A stretch of 64,000 nt of DNA from an uncultured Pelagibacteraceae bacterium (GCA_902588315.1 CACIOP010000002.1:61977-125976), one strand, 5' to 3'; positions 29,559 to 38,880 are shown, counted from the first letter of the stretch. The notes: a model not told the origin generated them from the sequence alone. Program-made: numbers and translations.

Positions 29559-30688
29559 AAAAAATATTCATACTTACAGGCGAGCCTTCTGGAGACAAAT
29601 TAGCTTCAACAGTTATTTCTAAGTTAAAATCTCAAAATCCTAATGTTGAATATTCCTCTGTTGGCGGAAATCATTTAAAAAAATTAGGAATTGATTCTAT
29701 TTTTAATTTAAATGAAATTACTTATCTAGGTTTTACTAGTATTTTATTAAATATATTTAAAATAAGAAATAAAATTAACCAAACCGTTGATGAAATAATT
29801 AAATTTAATCCTGATATATTATTTTCTGTCGATAGTCCTGATTTTACTCTAAGAGTTGCAGAAAGAGTAAAAAAAATCAACGGTAGTATTAAGACAATCC
29901 ACTATGTAGCACCTCAAGTTTGGATATGGAGAAAAAATAGAGTTAAAAAAATGAAAAAATTTATTGACCATGTTCTTTTATTATTTGATTTTGAGAAAAA
30001 ATATTTTGATCAAGAAAATATAAATAACACTTTTGTTGGGCATCCATTGATTGAAAATATTGAAGAAAATAAAAAAATTATTGAAAATATAATTCCTAAA
30101 GATAAAAAAATTATATCAATTTTCCCTGGAAGTAGAAAATCTGAAACAGACGCATTATTAAATATTTTAATTGATTTTATAAAGCTAATGAACAAAAGAC
30201 ATAATGATTTTTATTTTTACTTTCATGCAACTGATGAAAATAAAAATTTGATTTTGTCAGAAATTAAAAAATTTAATATTGAAAATCTAGATGTAGTTTC
30301 AGATGAGATCATCAAATCTAAAATTTTATCTAACTCAGTTTTTGCTGTATCTAAATCTGGCACAGTTTCATTACAAATATCTAGCTTAAATGTGCCGTCT
30401 ATAATTATTTATAAACTCAGTTTTATAAATTTTATGATATTTAAAATGTTAGTTAATGTTAAATTTGCAAATATAATTAATATTATCAATAATCGTGAAG
30501 TCATTCCTGAATTGTTACAAAATGAATGCAATGCTGATGAAATCTATAAATCAGTAATTTATCTTTTAAAAAACCCTGACCATATCAAAAAGCAATTATC
30601 TGATTGTTCAAAAACATTAGAAGGAATTAGATCTAAAACTTCTTCTTCTGAAGAGGCTTGTTTAGTTCTAAGAAATTATCTTAACTAG
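29555..30688 (+). CDS. lpxB: Lipid-A-disaccharide synthase
   Basis: Glycosyltransferase joining lipid X to UDP-diacylglucosamine to form the lipid A disaccharide. The 377-aa product opens with ILTGEPSGDKLAS, then YSSVGGNHLKKLGI, VAPQVWIWRKNRVKKM, FVGHPLIENI, FPGSRKSETDAL and AVSKSGTVSLQISSLNVPSIIIYK, all LpxB signatures. Its last 21 bases overlap the end of gltX, encoded on the other strand. Confidence 0.97.
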   Translation: MKKIFILTGEPSGDKLASTVISKLKSQNPNVEYSSVGGNHLKKLGIDSIFNLNEITYLGFTSILLNIFKIRNKINQTVDEIIKFNPDILFSVDSPDFTLRVAERVKKINGSIKTIHYVAPQVWIWRKNRVKKMKKFIDHVLLLFDFEKKYFDQENINNTFVGHPLIENIEENKKIIENIIPKDKKIISIFPGSRKSETDALLNILIDFIKLMNKRHNDFYFYFHATDENKNLILSEIKKFNIENLDVVSDEIIKSKILSNSVFAVSKSGTVSLQISSLNVPSIIIYKLSFINFMIFKMLVNVKFANIINIINNREVIPELLQNECNADEIYKSVIYLLKNPDHIKKQLSDCSKTLEGIRSKTSSSEEACLVLRNYLN

Positions 30689-32065
30689 CCTCTTTAATAC
30701 CTCTTCTTTGCCAAGAGCCATAACTATATCATATAAACCAGGACCAAATTTTGAACCTGTTAAAGCAATTCGTAAAGGCTGACCAACTCCTTTAAAATTC
30801 GTATCATATGTTTTAATCAAATTATTTACTAAAGGCTCTAAATTCTCCTTATTTATTTTTGAAATAGATGATAATTCTTTAATAAATTTTGAAATAATTT
30901 TTTTTGCTTTATCATCTATTAATTTAATATCATCTTCATTAAATTTAACTTCATCATTGATGATGAATTTTGAATTATTGTAAATGTCTTCTAAGGTTTT
31001 AGCCTTATTTTTTAAAAATGATAATGAAGATTTAACTTTTGTTTCTTTATCATTTATAATTTCTTCTTTATAAATTTTGCAATATTCAAATAGATTTTGA
31101 TAAAGATCGTTCTCATCGATTGTTTTTATATAGTGCTCATTCATTGATAATATTCTATTCATATCTAGTTTTGATGGTGATTTTCCAATACCTACTAAAT
31201 TAAAGTATTCAATGCTCTCTTCTAGAGTGAATATTTCTTTATCTTGATATGACCATCCTAGTCTAAGTAAATAATTTCTTAATGCATCAGGCATTATGCC
31301 TATTTTTGAGTAATCATCCAAAGTTGAGGCATTGTCCCTTTTTGAAAGTTTTTTACCTTCAATAGTATGAATTAGTGGAATATGTGCAAATTCTGGAACA
31401 TCCCAACCCATTGCTTGGTATATTTGTATTTGTTTAAAAGTATTTATCTTATGATCATCTCCTCTAATTATATGTGATATTCCCATTTCATGATCGTCAA
31501 CAGTTGCAGAAAGATTGTAAGTTGGTGTTCCATCGTTTCTTAAAATTATAAAATCTTCTATTGTATTATTTTCAATTTCAACATCTCCTTGAACTAAATC
31601 ATTAAGTTTAGACTTTCCCTCTATTTTACTTTTAAATCTAATTACAGGTTTAATATCTTTAGGAGTATCTTTTTCATCAGAATCTCTCCATTTTCTATTA
31701 TAAATATATGGCATCTTTTTTTGCCTAGCTCTTTTTTTTTGTTCCTCGATCTCTTCAGCAGAGCAGTAGCATTTATATGCGTTGCCTTTTTTTAACAATT
31801 CATTAGCAATTTTAATATGATTTTCTATTTTTTGTGACTGAATATATTCTTCACCATCATGCTCAATCCCTATCCACTTTAATGATTTAATAATTTGTAT
31901 TTTGTGTTCATCTTTTGATCTTTCTTTGTCAGTATCTTCAATTCTTAGATGAAAAGTTCCTTTTTGATTTTTAGAGAACAACCAATTAAATAAGGCAGTT
32001 CTAACCCCTCCAATATGAAGAGCTCCTGTAGGGGACGGAGCAAAACGTGTTGCTACTTTAGACAT
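30668..32065 (-). CDS. gltX: Glutamyl-tRNA synthetase
   Basis: Charges tRNA with glutamate. The class I HIGH-type motif is in RFAPSPTGALHIGG and the KMSKS-type motif is KLSKRDN; FNWLFSKNQKGTFHLRIEDTD and IIRGDDHKINTFKQIQIYQAMGW are also typical. At 465 aa it is full length. A TTG at 32068 lies just upstream, but the ATG at 32065 is the better start. It follows lexA by 22 bases and probably shares its transcript. Whether it also serves tRNA-Gln (with GatCAB) cannot be judged here. Confidence 0.96.
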   Translation of the reverse strand: MSKVATRFAPSPTGALHIGGVRTALFNWLFSKNQKGTFHLRIEDTDKERSKDEHKIQIIKSLKWIGIEHDGEEYIQSQKIENHIKIANELLKKGNAYKCYCSAEEIEEQKKRARQKKMPYIYNRKWRDSDEKDTPKDIKPVIRFKSKIEGKSKLNDLVQGDVEIENNTIEDFIILRNDGTPTYNLSATVDDHEMGISHIIRGDDHKINTFKQIQIYQAMGWDVPEFAHIPLIHTIEGKKLSKRDNASTLDDYSKIGIMPDALRNYLLRLGWSYQDKEIFTLEESIEYFNLVGIGKSPSKLDMNRILSMNEHYIKTIDENDLYQNLFEYCKIYKEEIINDKETKVKSSLSFLKNKAKTLEDIYNNSKFIINDEVKFNEDDIKLIDDKAKKIISKFIKELSSISKINKENLEPLVNNLIKTYDTNFKGVGQPLRIALTGSKFGPGLYDIVMALGKEEVLKRLVKIIS

Positions 32066-32087
32066 CAATGTTGTTTAGACTATTTTT

Positions 32088-32765
32088 TTAGAAGTTTCTA
32101 TATAAAGATACTAAAACTCCTTGAACTTTTACTCTATCAGGTCCAAAAATCTTAGTTTCATAGTTTCTATTAGCACTTTCAAGCGCCACAACTTTACCTT
32201 TTTTTCGAATTCTCTTTAACATCGCTTCATGCTCATCTATTAATGCAACAACAATTTTACCATTATCAGCAGTATCTGTTCTTTTAATAATAACAGTATC
32301 ACCTTCATGAATACCTGCATCTATCATGGAGTCACCTTGAACTTTTAATCCAAAGTAATCACCATTTTTTTCTAAATTATTTGGTAGTGGAATTCTAGAT
32401 ACCTCATTTTGTATTGCTTCAACAGGTGTTCCAGCTGCAATTTTTCCAAGCACTGGTACTTCTACTTCATCAGAATTAGTTTCTTCTTCATCTAGTCCAC
32501 CTTTAATGACACTAGGTGAAAAACTATTATAAATATCATTTGCAGAGGCTGTTTCTGGTAATTTAATTACCTCTAAAGCTCTTGCTTTATGAGCTAATCT
32601 TTTAATAAAACCTCTTTCCTCTAAAGCACTAATCAATCTATGAATACCAGATTTAGATTTTAAATTAAGAGACTGTTTCATCTCTTCATATGAAGGAGAT
32701 ACGCCAGAACTCCTCAACTTCTTGTTGATAAATAAAAGTAGGTTTTTTTGTTTTTTTGTTAGCAT
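32088..32765 (-). CDS. lexA: SOS repressor LexA
   Basis: Represses DNA-damage genes and self-cleaves when RecA filaments form. The 225-aa protein has an N-terminal winged helix (SGVSPSYEEMKQSLNLKSKSGIHRLISALEERGFI), the Ala-Gly cleavage site within GKIAAGTPVEA, the catalytic serine in GDSMIDAGIHEGDTV and the catalytic lysine in ALIDEHEAMLKRI. A matching LexA operator lies 24 bases upstream, so it should regulate itself and perhaps gltX. Confidence 0.97.
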   Translation of the reverse strand: MLTKKQKNLLLFINKKLRSSGVSPSYEEMKQSLNLKSKSGIHRLISALEERGFIKRLAHKARALEVIKLPETASANDIYNSFSPSVIKGGLDEEETNSDEVEVPVLGKIAAGTPVEAIQNEVSRIPLPNNLEKNGDYFGLKVQGDSMIDAGIHEGDTVIIKRTDTADNGKIVVALIDEHEAMLKRIRKKGKVVALESANRNYETKIFGPDRVKVQGVLVSLYRNF

Positions 32766-32789
32766 AAGAACAAATATCGTACAAATAAT

Positions 32790-32804
32790 GTTCTATAAAA
32801 GTTC
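32790..32804 (-). promoter_or_regulatory. LexA operator (SOS box), GTTC-N7-GTTC type
   Basis: Plus-strand bases read GTTC TATAAAA GTTC, the direct-repeat operator known for alphaproteobacterial LexA, lying 24 bases upstream of the lexA start. On the minus strand a TATAGA that could serve as the -10 element lies within it, so bound LexA would block the promoter. The match is exact, including the 7-base spacer. Confidence 0.85.
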
Positions 32805-32854
32805 TTTTAAATAAACAATACTAAAAAAAACTAGCAAAATAGAGCTTTATTTGA

Positions 32855-33646
32855 CTATAAAACTGAAAAAATAGAATTTTTATCTAAGTTTTTCAAAAGT
32901 GATTCACCAATTAAAAAAGTGTTAATTGATGTTTTGTTACTAAGCTCTAATAGCTCATCTTTATTCTTAATTCCACTTTCAGATATTAAAGGACCTTTGT
33001 GACTTTTCACAACATCATAAATATCATAAGTTGTATTTATATCAGTTTTAAGTGTTTTTAAATTTCTATTGTTTATTCCAATTAATGCATCTTTAAAATT
33101 TAATGCTTTTTTAGCTTCTTCCACTGTATGAACTTCAACTATAACCGACATATTGTATTTCATAGCTTCATCATATAATTCAGAAGCAAGATCATCTGAA
33201 ACCCCAGCTAAAATAATTAAAATAGCATCAGCGCCATAACTTTTTGCCAAAGGTATTTGAAATTTATCGATAAAAAAATCCTTACACAATATAGGTAAAT
33301 TTATTTTATCTTTTATTTTGCTTATGTGAATTAAATTTCCTAAAAAATAATCTTCTTCTGTTAAAACTGAAAGGCAAGTTGCCTTATTATTTAAATAAAT
33401 CTGAGCAATATCTACAGGATTATAATCATCAATTATTATACCCGCTGAAGGACTTGCTTTTTTAATTTCAGCAATAATTGAGGTTTTATTATTTTTTATA
33501 TTATTTTCTATTTTCTCTTTAAAATTAATATAGCTGTTGTTTTTATTAATTAATTCATCCAAAGTTTTAAGATCTAGAGATTTTTTTAATTTATCAACTT
33601 TTTCAATTTTCTTTTGAATGATATTTTGAAGTATATTTTCAGACAT
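32855..33646 (-). CDS. trpC: Indole-3-glycerol phosphate synthase
   Basis: Closes the indole ring in tryptophan synthesis, from CdRP to indole-3-glycerol phosphate. The 263-aa TIM-barrel protein shows IIAEIKKASPSAGII, ILCKDFFIDKFQIPLAKSYGADAILII, VIVEVHTVEEA, IGINNRNLKTLKTD and ISESGIKNKDEL, with the expected catalytic Lys and Glu residues. It is monofunctional (no TrpF fused). It overlaps trpD by eight bases and is the last gene before the lexA promoter. Confidence 0.97.
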   Translation of the reverse strand: MSENILQNIIQKKIEKVDKLKKSLDLKTLDELINKNNSYINFKEKIENNIKNNKTSIIAEIKKASPSAGIIIDDYNPVDIAQIYLNNKATCLSVLTEEDYFLGNLIHISKIKDKINLPILCKDFFIDKFQIPLAKSYGADAILIILAGVSDDLASELYDEAMKYNMSVIVEVHTVEEAKKALNFKDALIGINNRNLKTLKTDINTTYDIYDVVKSHKGPLISESGIKNKDELLELSNKTSINTFLIGESLLKNLDKNSIFSVL

Positions 33647-34631
33647 TTTGAATTTTTTCTAGATGTAAAAAAGTTTTTCCAGAAAGGATAAATTCTCTTG
33701 TGTAATTATATGCTTCAGAAAAGTCTGAAAATTTTTCTCCAACAATTAAACCTGCTGCAGCATTTAAACAAACTGCTTTTGAAAAGTCATTGTCTTCACC
33801 TTTAAATATTTCAATCATCTTATCAGCATTAAATTTTGCATCATCACCAACTAAATTTTTAAAATTATCTGCATTAACGCCTAAAGCATTTGGATCTATT
33901 TTTATTTCAGATATTTGACCATCTTTTAATTGAATAACATTGGTTTTTGCATATGGAGATATTTCGTCCAAACCATCTTCACTATTAACTATCCAGGCAA
34001 ATTTTAAATTCAAATTTTTAAGTCCTTCTGCAAAAATTTTTAATAATTTTTTATCAAAAACACCTACAACTTGTCTTTCTACAAGAGCTGGATTACTTAA
34101 TGGACCAATCATATTAAAAATGGTTCTTTTTCCAATTTTCTTTCTTACGGGTCCTACAAATCTCATCGCACTATGATAATTTGGTGCAAACATAAAACCA
34201 AAATTATTGGTATTAATTTCTTTTTCAATATCCTGAGGCTCTAAATCAATTTTAATTTTAAGAGCTTCTAAAACATCGCCGGACCCACATTTCGAGGAAA
34301 CAGCTTTATTGCCATGCTTAGCAACTTTTGTACCCATACTAGCTAAAAGTAGGGCAGAAGCTGTTGAAATATTAAGAGTATTCATGCCATCACCGCCAGT
34401 ACCACAAGTATCAATACAATTACTTACATTTACTCTTTTAGACTTTTCTCTTAGAACAAAAACTCCACCTGCTATTTCATCTGAAATTTCCCCCTTTTCG
34501 GATAATAATGTTAAAAAACTATAAATTTCGTCATCACTAGCTTTTCCTGTCATTAATATTTCAAAAGCAGTTTTACTTTCTTCAAAAGTTAAATCTTGTT
34601 TATTTTTAAGTTTTTCTAAAATTTGATCCAT
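33639..34631 (-). CDS. trpD: Anthranilate phosphoribosyltransferase
   Basis: Transfers phosphoribose from PRPP to anthranilate. The 330-aa protein has the PRPP/Mg loop DTCGTGGDGMNTLNIST, KHGNKAVSSKCGSGDVLEAL, FAPNYHSAMRFVGPVRKKIGKRTIFNMIGPLSNP and the C-terminal NAAAGL region. It is separate from the glutamine amidotransferase TrpG, unlike the fused E. coli TrpGD. It lies four bases after trpG. Confidence 0.97.
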   Translation of the reverse strand: MDQILEKLKNKQDLTFEESKTAFEILMTGKASDDEIYSFLTLLSEKGEISDEIAGGVFVLREKSKRVNVSNCIDTCGTGGDGMNTLNISTASALLLASMGTKVAKHGNKAVSSKCGSGDVLEALKIKIDLEPQDIEKEINTNNFGFMFAPNYHSAMRFVGPVRKKIGKRTIFNMIGPLSNPALVERQVVGVFDKKLLKIFAEGLKNLNLKFAWIVNSEDGLDEISPYAKTNVIQLKDGQISEIKIDPNALGVNADNFKNLVGDDAKFNADKMIEIFKGEDNDFSKAVCLNAAAGLIVGEKFSDFSEAYNYTREFILSGKTFLHLEKIQNV

Positions 34632-34635
34632 AAAT

Positions 34636-35202
34636 TTAATTATTAATAAAGTTTTTAAGAATTTTCATTCCAAACTTAGTTTTAATACTTTCAGGATGGA
34701 ATTGTACACCATGAATATTAAATTTGTTATGTTGAACACCCATTATAATCCCATCTTCTGTCTCTGCTGTAATCTCTAGCTCTTTTGATAACGTTTTTTT
34801 ATCAATTACCAAACTATGATATCTTGTAGCTTCAAATGTGTTTGGGAGGTTTTTTAAAATACCAATTTTTTTAGATTTGATTTTACTTGTTTTACCGTGC
34901 ATTAACTTTCTTGCTTGAATAATTTTTGATCCAAAAACTTGTCCGATTATCTGATGACCTAAACATACTCCTAAAAAAGGTAATTCTTTATATAATGATT
35001 TCAATATTTTAATACAATTGCCAGATTGATTTGGGTTGCCTGGTCCTGGTGAAATAACAATTTTATCATATTTCTTTTTAATGATTTCTTTAGAATTAAT
35101 TTTATCATTTCTAACCACATCAACTTTAACATTTAATGAGGAGATATAGTGATACAAATTAAAAGTAAAACTATCGTAATTATCTATCAATAATACTTTC
35201 AT
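34636..35202 (-). CDS. trpG: Anthranilate synthase glutamine amidotransferase component
   Basis: Releases ammonia from glutamine for anthranilate synthase. The 188-aa class I amidotransferase begins VLLIDNYDSFTFNLYHY and has the nucleophile motif FLGVCLGHQIIGQ and the His-Glu pair in IHGVQFHPESI. In bacteria with a single such protein it can also serve folate synthesis with PabB. It overlaps trpE by one base. Confidence 0.95.
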   Translation of the reverse strand: MKVLLIDNYDSFTFNLYHYISSLNVKVDVVRNDKINSKEIIKKKYDKIVISPGPGNPNQSGNCIKILKSLYKELPFLGVCLGHQIIGQVFGSKIIQARKLMHGKTSKIKSKKIGILKNLPNTFEATRYHSLVIDKKTLSKELEITAETEDGIIMGVQHNKFNIHGVQFHPESIKTKFGMKILKNFINN

Positions 35203-36662
35203 TATTTTAAAGCATTAATTAAAGCTTTCGCTTTATTAACTGTTTCCTCGTATTCATTTTTAGGTTTACTGTCTGCAACTATACCTGCACCTGCTTGTAC
35301 ATAAAATTTTTTATTTTTAGCAACCGCAGTTCTTAAAGCTATACAAGTATCAAATTCGCCATTTGCAGCAAAATATCCAATTCCACCTGCATAAACTTTT
35401 CTTTTTGTTGTTTCTAATTCATCTATAATTTCCATAGCTCTAATTTTTGGAGCTCCAGAAACAGTACCTGCTGGAAAACCAGCTAAGAGCGATTTAAATT
35501 TTGAAAATTTTTTATTATATTCTCCAACTACATTTGAAACTATATGCATAACATGAGAATATCTTTCAATAATGAAGCTTTCTGTAACTTTTACCGAATT
35601 TATCTTTGATACTTTACCAGCATCATTTCTACCCAAATCCAGTAACATCAAATGCTCAGAAAGTTCTTTTTTATCTTTAAGTAGGTCTCTTTCATAAAAA
35701 AGATCTTCCTTTTTTGTTTTACCCCTTGGTCTAGTTCCTGCGATTGGTCTTACAGTAATTTTATTATCCCTAAGCCTCACAAGTATTTCAGGACTTGCCC
35801 CAATTATTTGAAAATCCTCAAAATTGAAGAAAAACATAAAAGGAGAAGGGTTTGTTACTCTTAGTTTTTTATAAATATCTAATGGTTTCTTTGTTAATTT
35901 TGCTTCAAATCTTTGGCTTAAAACAACCTGAAAAATATCTCCTGATTTAATATATTTTTTTGCCTTATTAACCATTGATAAAAATTTATTTTTTGAAGTG
36001 TTAGATTTAACTTTTATATTTTTTGATTTTTGAATTATTTTTTTATCAGTATTCTTAATTGATGACTGAATGAGTAATTTAAACAAATCAGATTTAACTT
36101 CTTCATATTTATTTTGATAGTTTTTAATTTTTTCATCTTTAAAAATGTTAGATATGTAAAATATTTCTTTTTTTAAATTGTCATGAATGACTAAAGTTCT
36201 TGGACGAAGAAGTCTAACATCGGGTAAATTGAGATCATTTTTACAATTATTCGGAATTTTTTCTATGTATCTGATTGAGTCATAAGAAAAATACCCAGAG
36301 ATTAATGAACAAATATTAGGTAAATTTTTCGGAGTTTCAAACTTGAAATCTTCAATTATTTTTTCAATTAATTTATCTGGTTTATCATTTAATTTTCTTT
36401 TTTTATTTGTTTGAATTAGATAAGAATTATTATTATTAAACTCCCATATTTTATCAGGATTTTTACCAAATATTGTATATCTGCCTTTGATTTTACCTTT
36501 TTCTACAGACTCAAATATGAAACTGTTTTTTTCCTCTAGGAAATTATCGATTAGGTTTAATACTTCCTCATCATTTTTTACTTTCTTTTTGGTAAAGATG
36601 ATTTGATTTTTTTTGCTTCTGTGTCGAAACTTAAAATCTTTGAAGCCTCGATTAATAATCAT
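35202..36662 (-). CDS. trpE: Anthranilate synthase component I
   Basis: Converts chorismate and ammonia to anthranilate. The 486-aa protein carries the chorismate-binding domain with VVLSQRFEAKL, PSPFMFFFNFEDFQIIGASPEILVR, RPIAGTRPRGKT, LMLLDLGRNDAGKVS, FPAGTVSGAPKIRAMEIIDELE and QAGAGIVADSKP. There is no leader gene or room for an attenuator: its start overlaps the stop of the upstream periplasmic protein by four bases, so trpEGDC appears to be transcribed with it. Confidence 0.97.
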   Translation of the reverse strand: MIINRGFKDFKFRHRSKKNQIIFTKKKVKNDEEVLNLIDNFLEEKNSFIFESVEKGKIKGRYTIFGKNPDKIWEFNNNNSYLIQTNKKRKLNDKPDKLIEKIIEDFKFETPKNLPNICSLISGYFSYDSIRYIEKIPNNCKNDLNLPDVRLLRPRTLVIHDNLKKEIFYISNIFKDEKIKNYQNKYEEVKSDLFKLLIQSSIKNTDKKIIQKSKNIKVKSNTSKNKFLSMVNKAKKYIKSGDIFQVVLSQRFEAKLTKKPLDIYKKLRVTNPSPFMFFFNFEDFQIIGASPEILVRLRDNKITVRPIAGTRPRGKTKKEDLFYERDLLKDKKELSEHLMLLDLGRNDAGKVSKINSVKVTESFIIERYSHVMHIVSNVVGEYNKKFSKFKSLLAGFPAGTVSGAPKIRAMEIIDELETTKRKVYAGGIGYFAANGEFDTCIALRTAVAKNKKFYVQAGAGIVADSKPKNEYEETVNKAKALINALK

Positions 36663-38077
36663 TTGAAATAATTTTTAACTCTATCAATAGTTTTTTGATT
36701 TAATTGAACTTGATATTTATCATTAAGTAATTGATCATACGATTGTAAAATGCTTTTTCTATTGTTTGTATTTTGGCTATTTACAAATATAAGATATTTT
36801 TCATCAGTTTTGTTAAATGAATTTTTATTTGTTCCAGTAATTTTTACTAAATAAATTTTATCTTCTTTATTTACTAGAGCAAAAGAGTTTACAGGTAACG
36901 CATAAAGCATTTTTACTGAATTAATATCAATGAGCTTGTCATCTTCTATAGAATTAATAGAAGAATATTCCTTATTTGAACCTGCAAGTTCTTCAAATTT
37001 TGAATTATCAAATTCCTTTTTTTGAATTTCTTCTATAATTTCTCTATTGTAATCAAATTTACCTTTTTGATATATTAACTCAACTATTTCTCCTTTAATG
37101 ATTTCATCATTTAAATCTGGAGCTCGATCATATTGATTATCAATATTATAAAGTAAAAAGTTATCACCACTTTCTATTAAGTCTATTTTAGATGCTTTCT
37201 TAGAATAAATTAGATCTTCATTAATCTGTTTACTAGAGCTAGGTGCAAACTTATTTACTTCAATAATTTCAACATTTATATCCTCTAATATAGTGTCAAA
37301 TGTACTTCCTTGAGAAATTTTGTTTTCAATTGAGTCTATTTCATCAAAAAACTCTTGATTGAATTCTTCAATCCCAATTAGATTTTTTGGATTTAAAATC
37401 ACATATTTAAAATCTATATATTCTCTTTTTAATTGATCCTTATTTTCATCAATAAATACTTCAATTTCATTTGCTGTGTAATCATTTTTTGTTTTATAAA
37501 GATTTTCCATATCAAAATACTCGATATCTAAGGATTTATTATTTTCTTCAAACTTTTTTTCTATCAAAAAATTTGGTGTTATTGTTCCAGCACCAATAAA
37601 ATCAAATAAGTGTTTCTGTAATTCTCTATTTTTTAATTGCAATTCAAACATTGGAGCCGACAAGTTGTTGGAGAGCAAAAATTTTTCATATTTAATTCTT
37701 TGAAAAGCACCATTTTCATCTTGGAAATTTTTATTTTCTTTAATGTTTTTAAGTATGGTTCTTTCGTTAATTGAAAGATCAAAGTCTTTAATTTCTAAAT
37801 CAATTAATGTAGTTGAAATTAATCCTGATAATAATTCTTCAATAATATTGTTGTCTAAATTATCCCGAATAGCTTCTTGTGAAATTCCACTTTGATTCAC
37901 ATAATCAATAAAATCTTGGGTTGTTACATTTGTTTTATTTATTTTTGCAATATTGTTTTGATTGTTTGTGCTAAACCCACCGCCAAAACCACCAAAACCA
38001 AAAGCGATGATGATTATAACAATTAACACCAATCCACCAAGTTGTTTCCAGCCTAAGTTTTTTAATTTTTCAATCAT
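36659..38077 (-). CDS. PpiD/SurA-like periplasmic folding protein, membrane-anchored
   Basis: A 472-aa protein with a single N-terminal membrane anchor (residues about 13-33, glycine-rich GFGFGGFGGGF) and a large periplasmic part starting with a SurA-like N-terminal region (INKTNVTTQDFIDYVNQSGIS, then LISTTLIDLEIKDFDLSINERTI). PpiD normally carries a parvulin prolyl-isomerase domain and is about 620 aa. Here the protein is shorter and I cannot find the usual parvulin motifs, so it may be a chaperone without isomerase activity. The place upstream of trpE and divergent from tpiA is where alphaproteobacteria keep ppiD. Confidence 0.8.
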   Translation of the reverse strand: MIEKLKNLGWKQLGGLVLIVIIIIAFGFGGFGGGFSTNNQNNIAKINKTNVTTQDFIDYVNQSGISQEAIRDNLDNNIIEELLSGLISTTLIDLEIKDFDLSINERTILKNIKENKNFQDENGAFQRIKYEKFLLSNNLSAPMFELQLKNRELQKHLFDFIGAGTITPNFLIEKKFEENNKSLDIEYFDMENLYKTKNDYTANEIEVFIDENKDQLKREYIDFKYVILNPKNLIGIEEFNQEFFDEIDSIENKISQGSTFDTILEDINVEIIEVNKFAPSSSKQINEDLIYSKKASKIDLIESGDNFLLYNIDNQYDRAPDLNDEIIKGEIVELIYQKGKFDYNREIIEEIQKKEFDNSKFEELAGSNKEYSSINSIEDDKLIDINSVKMLYALPVNSFALVNKEDKIYLVKITGTNKNSFNKTDEKYLIFVNSQNTNNRKSILQSYDQLLNDKYQVQLNQKTIDRVKNYFK

Positions 38078-38133
38078 AGCGTTATAAATTTATTGATCTG
38101 TAAAAAACAAATCTATAGATTAAAAAGTCAATT

Positions 38134-38874
38134 ATGACAAATAAATATATGTATTTTGTAGCTAATTGGAAAATGTTTGGTAATTTAAGAACTCTAAATT
38201 CACTTGATAAAGTAATAAAGTTTTCAAAAAATAATAAAAAAAATAAGATAAAAATAGTTTATTGTCCACCAAATACATTAATTCGTCCATTGTCGAGAAG
38301 ACTTAAAAAAACAAAAATAGAGGTTGGTGCCCAAAACTGTCATCACAGCTATGACTACGGTGCGCACACTGGCCAGGTAAATTCTACAATGCTTAAAAAT
38401 GTTGGAGCAAAGTTTGTTATTTTGGGACACTCAGAAAATAGACACTTAGGAGAAACAGACAATATAATTAATTTAAAAATTAAAAGTGCAATCAAATCAG
38501 GCTTGAAAATTATATTTTGTATTGGCGAAACTTTGAAAGAAAAAAGACAAAAAAAAACTAATCAAATTTTAAAAAAACAAATTGAAAAAGGGTTAAAATC
38601 GATAAAGAATAAATCTAAAATTATTATAGCCTATGAGCCTGTATGGTCTATCGGAACAGGTGTAATTCCAAAAGAAGCTGATTTAAATAAAACTATTTCA
38701 TTTATTAAAAGTAAATTTATAAAAAAATATCCTAAAATTCTATATGGTGGATCTGTGAATGCTAATAACGTAAGTATATTAAAAAAAATTCCCAACATTG
38801 ACGGTTTTTTGATTGGAGGCGCATCGCGAAACCCAAAAAAATTTATTGATATAATTAAAAAAACCATTAATTAG
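38134..38874 (+). CDS. tpiA: Triosephosphate isomerase
   Basis: Interconverts dihydroxyacetone phosphate and glyceraldehyde 3-phosphate. The 246-aa protein shows VANWKMFGN with the catalytic lysine, the catalytic histidine in VILGHSENRHLGE, the catalytic glutamate in IIAYEPVWSIGTG, and the phosphate-binding ILYGGSVNANN and FLIGGAS. It is divergent from the ppiD-like gene across a 56-base gap, which must hold both promoters. secG follows. Confidence 0.97.
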   Translation: MTNKYMYFVANWKMFGNLRTLNSLDKVIKFSKNNKKNKIKIVYCPPNTLIRPLSRRLKKTKIEVGAQNCHHSYDYGAHTGQVNSTMLKNVGAKFVILGHSENRHLGETDNIINLKIKSAIKSGLKIIFCIGETLKEKRQKKTNQILKKQIEKGLKSIKNKSKIIIAYEPVWSIGTGVIPKEADLNKTISFIKSKFIKKYPKILYGGSVNANNVSILKKIPNIDGFLIGGASRNPKKFIDIIKKTIN

Positions 38875-38880
38875 ACGCAC

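Noticed and set aside
32820..32854. Possible terminator between trpC and lexA (weak stem followed by a T-run on the minus strand)
   Set aside because: The stem is only about five A-T-rich pairs with an ambiguous register, too weak to call in this base composition.
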